Below are positions 60,826 through 64,000 of a stretch of DNA of 64,000 nt, piece after piece; within the stretch, counting starts at the first letter, position 1, and each line of letters begins with the position of its first letter. The stretch is from the NCBI RefSeq assembly GCF_900107725.1, contig NZ_FNQO01000003.1:526075-590074 (forward strand), in the 5' to 3' direction. Under the pieces are notes generated by a model that saw only the letters and a program-made list of their open reading frames with translations, did no database searches and was not told the origin of the DNA. The DNA is from Microbulbifer marinus. Lineage in GTDB: Bacteria; Pseudomonadota; Gammaproteobacteria; Pseudomonadales; Cellvibrionaceae. Made by a program: the position numbers and the translations under genes.

Positions 60826-62760
60826 ATGCGCACCTCTCTGCACTTGGCCCGCTTACTGCTGGCAATGTTAGTCATCACCGTTACCCCTGCCGTGGCTCAG
60901 CAGCCGGACCTCAGCGAACAGGAGCTGCGTCAGTTGATGCAGATGGCGGAGTACATCGGCGTCGACTATTCGGAAGCGGTGCAGAAAGGTGAAATCATCA
61001 ATGCGGACGAATACGCCGAGATGGAGGAGTTCGCGCAGCTATTGAGCGATCGCGGACAACAGCTGTCCGCGTCGCCCCAAGCGACGACTATCCAGCAGGA
61101 GGCAGAAGCACTGCAGGCCGCCATACAGCGCAAGGCCAGCCTGGCCGAAGTACAGGGACACACCGCCAAGCTGCGCCAGGGGCTGCTATCTCTTGCCCCG
61201 GCACTGTCACTGCCGCAACAGTTGCTCAGCGTCGAGGAGAGCCGCGCCCTCTATCAAAGCCAGTGCATTGCCTGTCACGGCAATAGCGGACTCGGTGACG
61301 GCCCCCTGGCCGGGCAACTGGAACCGGCACCCACCAACTTCCACGACCGCGAGCGCGCGGAAAACCGTTCACTGCTGGGACTCTACGATGCCATCAGCAA
61401 TGGTATCGACGGTACCGCGATGACCGCGTTCAGCAATTTGAGCGAACAGCAGCGCTGGTCGCTGGCATTCTATGTCGGCAGCCTTGCCTTCAGCGGAGAA
61501 ACAACCGATATCGCGAGCAGCGAGCTGGGCTTGGCCGACCTGGTGATGTACAGCCCGCAAGTGCTGCGCAACGACCGCCCCGAGATTCCCGCAGAAAAAG
61601 TGGCCGCCCTGCGCGCCAATCCGGCAGCACTGTTCGCCCGCAAGAAAGCCCAGGCTGAGCAACCCATGGAAACCGCGCGCAGCCAGCTGCAGAAGTCCCT
61701 CGGTGCCTATCAGCAGGGCGACTATGCCAGCGCCCGCACCCTGGCAATCAGCGCCTATCTGGACGGCTTCGAACTGGTCGAAAGCACCCTCGACTCCCAC
61801 GATACGGCGCTGCGTAAATCCATCGAGCGGGATCTGCTCGGTTTGCGCGCCAAGCTCAATGCCAACAGCGACCCGCAAGAAGTGAAGCAGCAGGTGGCAT
61901 TGGTGCTGGAACGCCTCGACGAAGCACAGGCACTACTCGACCAATCCAACCTGTCGGGCACCACGCTGTTCCTGGCCAGCCTGATTATTTTGCTGCGCGA
62001 AGGCCTGGAAGCGCTGCTGGTGGTGATCGCCCTGACCACGATCCTGATCAAGACAGAACGCGGCGACGCACTGAAGTATGTGCATTTCGGCTGGATTGCG
62101 GCCTTCGTAGCCGGGTTCGCCACCTGGCTGGCGGCGCAGCGGCTGATCACCATCAGCGGTGCCAGCCGCGAGGTAATGGAAGGCGTCGCCGCGCTGTTGG
62201 CGGCTGCCGTGCTCTTCTATGTGGGCTACTGGATGCACAGCAAAACCCACGCCCACGGGTGGCAGAAATACATCCGCAACAGTATCGATCGCAGCCTTAC
62301 CACCGGCACTCTCTGGGGTATCGCCGCGCTGTCATTCCTGGCCGTGTACCGGGAGATTTTTGAGACCATCCTGTTCTACCAGGCCCTGCTGACCCAGACC
62401 TCCGCCGGACAGTACGGCGCATTGTGGGGCGGCGTTGGCGCGGCGGTAGTGCTGCTGGCATTCCTGGGCTGGGCCATGGTGCGCTACTCCGCTCACCTAC
62501 CGCTCGGCAAATTCTTCTCGGTAACGACCATTATCCTGCTGGCGCTATCCTTCGTACTCGCCGGCAAGGCAATCGCCGCCCTGCAGGAAGCCGCGCTGAT
62601 CAGCATGAATCCGCTGCCGGTTTCCTTCTCATTTGACTGGCTGGGTATCTATTCCACCTGGGAGGGCATCGGCCTGCAGGCCGTAATCCTGATCGCCGCC
62701 ACATGGATCTGGCGGCGCGGCCGCCGACCTGTGGCGACAGGAGATACCGTCAAGGCATAA
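60826..62760 (+). CDS. Cytochrome c-FTR1 family iron permease
   Basis: A 644-residue exported protein, start at the ATG at 60826 where the signal peptide (RTSLHLARLLLAMLVITVTPAVAQ) begins. A c-type heme motif CIACH is at 147-151, in a ~100-residue cytochrome-like domain. From about 380 to the end is an FTR1 permease of about seven TM helices with two REXXE motifs, REGLE at 391-395 and REIFE at 509-513, which bind ferric/ferrous iron. The fusion suggests that iron oxidation at the cytochrome is linked to import. Fur box upstream, terminator downstream. Confidence 0.9.
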   Translation: MRTSLHLARLLLAMLVITVTPAVAQQPDLSEQELRQLMQMAEYIGVDYSEAVQKGEIINADEYAEMEEFAQLLSDRGQQLSASPQATTIQQEAEALQAAIQRKASLAEVQGHTAKLRQGLLSLAPALSLPQQLLSVEESRALYQSQCIACHGNSGLGDGPLAGQLEPAPTNFHDRERAENRSLLGLYDAISNGIDGTAMTAFSNLSEQQRWSLAFYVGSLAFSGETTDIASSELGLADLVMYSPQVLRNDRPEIPAEKVAALRANPAALFARKKAQAEQPMETARSQLQKSLGAYQQGDYASARTLAISAYLDGFELVESTLDSHDTALRKSIERDLLGLRAKLNANSDPQEVKQQVALVLERLDEAQALLDQSNLSGTTLFLASLIILLREGLEALLVVIALTTILIKTERGDALKYVHFGWIAAFVAGFATWLAAQRLITISGASREVMEGVAALLAAAVLFYVGYWMHSKTHAHGWQKYIRNSIDRSLTTGTLWGIAALSFLAVYREIFETILFYQALLTQTSAGQYGALWGGVGAAVVLLAFLGWAMVRYSAHLPLGKFFSVTTIILLALSFVLAGKAIAALQEAALISMNPLPVSFSFDWLGIYSTWEGIGLQAVILIAATWIWRRGRRPVATGDTVKA

Positions 62761-62763
62761 CGC

Positions 62764-62794
62764 AATACCCCCGCTTCGGCGGGGGTATTTTTTT
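62764..62794 (+). terminator. Intrinsic terminator after the FTR1 gene
   Basis: ACCCCCGC-TTCG-GCGGGGGT perfect 8 bp stem plus flanking AT, followed by T7. Confidence 0.92.
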
Positions 62795-62948
62795 GCCAGT
62801 CAGTTACCAGTATCTCGCCGGCACTCAGAGCGACTGTATCGCGGCTCGACCTCACCCTTAACTCTGTCGCGGTAATACGCCGCGCTGAGCTTCCCCATGA
62901 AATGCCCCGCGCAATAACCGCTGGAGCTAAAAGGCTCGGACAAGTTTG

Positions 62949-62995
62949 TTATGCACAGAACTTCTGGACAGAGTTGTGCATAAGTGCGGGATATC
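62949..62995. repeat. DnaA-box pair and 40 bp repeat, copy A
   Basis: TTATGCACA (62949-62957) and its complement TGTGCATAA (62975-62983) form a perfect inverted pair with 17 bases between. The 40 bases from 62956 to 62995 match 63251-63290 at 33 of 40 positions. TTATNCACA is the DnaA-box consensus. Confidence 0.55.
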
Positions 62996-63250
62996 CGCGC
63001 AGGCGCCCGCGGTTACAAGCACTGTCGAGCCCGTATAAAAATAAGCCGACCAGATCGTGTTCGGTTTCAGTTTCGCGGCAGAGTCGCTTTGCGGCGAACT
63101 TTCAGTGCCAAGTCTTTAATTGTCAACGCTTTTTATTTTTTACCGCCAGTTACTCCGGCGAGCCTAAGGCCTACTGTGCTGACATTAATTAACTATATGT
63201 TCCGGGCATGGAAGGCCCAGGGCAAAGACCGCCGCACTCATTGTTACTAA

Positions 63251-63290
63251 CAGAAAATCTGGAAAGGGTTGTGAATAAGTTTGGGATATC
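63251..63290. repeat. 40 bp repeat, copy B, with DnaA-box-like sequence
   Basis: Direct repeat of the copy at 62956-62995, 33/40 identical, containing TGTGAATAA (63270-63278), which on the minus strand reads TTATTCACA, a DnaA-box-like nonamer. Also shares GGGATATC at the right end. Confidence 0.55.
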
Positions 63291-63515
63291 AAGGTGCGGG
63301 CGCGCCATTGTGGCGTTTCGAGGGGGAGAGTAAAAAACCGCCGGTTGATAAACGGATATAGCGAACGGTTTAGAGATTGTTGTTGAGGCAAGGCTCTTGT
63401 CGACCAGCGCATAATAGGAGCATGTATGCCGTGATGGTTAACCGCTATTTAGTAAACAACTGGACTAGCCAGATTCTTACGATGTTTGGCTTTGATTCAT
63501 CGTCCGGCGCAAATA

Positions 63516-63549
63516 GGAAAGGGCCACCCGATTGGGTGGCCCTTTCTTT
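63516..63549 (+). terminator. Intrinsic terminator without an adjacent plus-strand gene
   Basis: A perfect 13 bp stem (GAAAGGGCCACCC / GGGTGGCCCTTTC) with loop GATT, followed by TTTT on the plus strand. No plus-strand gene is seen in the 720 bases before it, so it may end an undetected RNA, or be a second barrier for the rRNA transcript from the right, where its U-run is poorer. Confidence 0.75.
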
Positions 63550-63560
63550 TATTTGAACCG

Positions 63561-63685
63561 GGCTGGCGCTCCAGCCTGACAAACGGCTACGCCGTTTGGA
63601 CTGACACAGGCAGCCCGGAGGGTGAGAGCCGTAGGCTCGAATCACCATGACCTTTTCGCGAAGCGGTAGCTCATCGGCAGGCTGG
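63561..63685. repeat. Array of stem-loops
   Basis: Four stems in 125 bases: GGCTGG-CGCT-CCAGCC near 63560-63575; CAAACGGC-TAC-GCCGTTTG (63579-63597); GGTGA-GAGCC-GTA-GGCTC-GAA-TCACC (63621-63646); TTCGCGAA near 63655-63662. An 8 bp pair (CCAGCCTG 63570-63577 / CAGGCTGG 63678-63685) could close the set. On the minus strand this lies downstream of the 5S rRNA terminator. Confidence 0.45.
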
Positions 63686-63689
63686 AATG

Positions 63690-63725
63690 AAAAAAGCCCT
63701 GACCGCGTTAGCGATCAGGGCTTTT
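63690..63725 (-). terminator. rRNA operon intrinsic terminator
   Basis: On the minus strand, AGCCCTGA pairs with TCAGGGCT around a small inner stem (CGC-TAAC-GCG), followed by TTTTTT. It is 9 bases after the 5S rRNA 3' end. Confidence 0.85.
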
Positions 63726-63734
63726 GGAATAGAA

Positions 63735-63851
63735 GCCTGACGATGACCTACTCTCACATGGGGAAACCCCACACTACCATCGGCGATGTTGCGTTTCACT
63801 TCTGAGTTCGGCAAGGGATCAGGTGGTTCCACAACTCTATTGTCGTCAGGC
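63735..63851 (-). rRNA. rrf: 5S ribosomal RNA
   Basis: About 117 bases. On the minus strand it begins GCCTGACGACAATAG and ends GTCATCGTCAGGC; the CCACCTGATCCC, GCCGAACTCAGAAGTGAAAC and GGTAGTGTGGGG segments are the conserved bacterial 5S loops. The ends pair, as expected. The 23S gene must lie to the right of base 64000. Confidence 0.95.
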
Positions 63852-64000
63852 AAACTGGCTTGGGTTGGCCTGGTCTTATGAGCTCTTGCTCTGCGCTGCC
63901 GTGTTACTGCTGTTTGCCTCGATCTTTCGATCGGCAGTAACCCCAAATAAGTCGGTAAAACAATCTGTAGTAATACACCGCAAGTCTTGCGCGTCTCTCG
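63852..64000 (-). other. 23S-5S intergenic spacer (partial)
   Basis: The 149 bases upstream of 5S. No tRNA is visible. It contains a 7 bp stem, GTTACTG (63903-63909) with CAGTAAC (63935-63941), enclosing a GATC-GAAA-GATC hairpin, a likely processing or spacing structure. Confidence 0.6.

Larger units (their letters stand above)
62795..63515. other. Non-coding region with DnaA-box-like repeats
   Basis: About 720 bases without a supported gene. It contains two diverged 40 bp repeats and three TTATNCACA boxes (see next entries). ORFs in it (such as 63185-63412 on the minus strand) have no SD or family resemblance. Confidence 0.5.

Noticed and set aside
62795..63515. A chromosomal origin (oriC)
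   Set aside because: Only three DnaA-box-like sites, no AT-rich 13-mers, and no dnaA, dnaN, mnmG or rpmH genes nearby.
63852..64000. A tRNA gene in the 23S-5S spacer
   Set aside because: The only stem found (63903-63941) lacks cloverleaf features.

Overview
The window looks like a chromosomal segment of a GC-rich marine gammaproteobacterium, most likely a Microbulbifer or other Cellvibrionales relative. This is inferred from the mix of gammaproteobacterial housekeeping genes (prfC, leuA-holD-rimI, gdhA, mgsA), an AlkK-like acyl-CoA ligase, an alanine/lysine-rich H1-like protein with GRPKK repeats, and a polyserine-linker lipoprotein of the kind common in Saccharophagus/Microbulbifer-type bacteria. 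No insertion sequence, prophage, CRISPR array or tRNA was recognised. The only RNA gene seen is a 5S rRNA on the minus strand at the right edge, so an rRNA operon enters from beyond base 64000.

Left region (1-17.2 kb): ilvE on the minus strand, then a 690 bp gap, then thirteen plus-strand genes in tight succession (1836-17165). They encode a TPR/TonB-C periplasmic protein, a polyserine lipoprotein, a second lipoprotein, a TM-TPR-PEGA protein, a PEGA-repeat protein with a SUMF1/FGE-like fold, a 68-residue exported protein, a MotA/TolQ/ExbB-like channel protein, a degenerate Hsp70/actin-like protein, two membrane-anchored coiled-coil VWA proteins, two more lipoproteins and an M48 metalloprotease lipoprotein. 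The channel protein with two single-TM proteins carrying a membrane Asp in a shared SFLD...CGFGA motif suggests an ion-driven envelope motor whose periplasmic ends are VWA domains. I do not recognise this as a described system and it is the main candidate for novelty.

Middle region (17-47 kb): an AlkK-like acyl-CoA ligase, GlpQ-like phosphodiesterase, 7TM-DISM diguanylate cyclase, enoyl-CoA hydratase, a deiminase-family enzyme next to an N-carbamoyl amidohydrolase (possible guanidino-compound catabolism), tryptophan 2,3-dioxygenase, an orphan ExbD, methylglyoxal synthase, the H1-like protein behind a very long hairpin, D-glycerate 3-kinase-like protein, an RND efflux pump with its adaptor, a cNMP-binding protein, a chalcone-isomerase-like/TonB-C fusion, an M13 peptidase, gdhA, an MFS-PlsC fusion, a DsrE-like protein, rtcA and a DUF302 protein.

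Right region (47-64 kb): a minus-strand run prfC > acyltransferase > TSUP permease > small membrane protein > M28 peptidase; a plus-strand aminopeptidase P; an alpha/beta hydrolase; MATE pump; leuA-holD-rimI; a glutathione peroxidase/OhrR-type pair with a near-palindromic operator; and a Fur-box-preceded cytochrome c-FTR1 iron permease. A 0.75 kb non-coding stretch with two diverged 40 bp repeats bearing DnaA-box-like sequences, a hairpin array, the rRNA terminator and 5S rRNA close the window.
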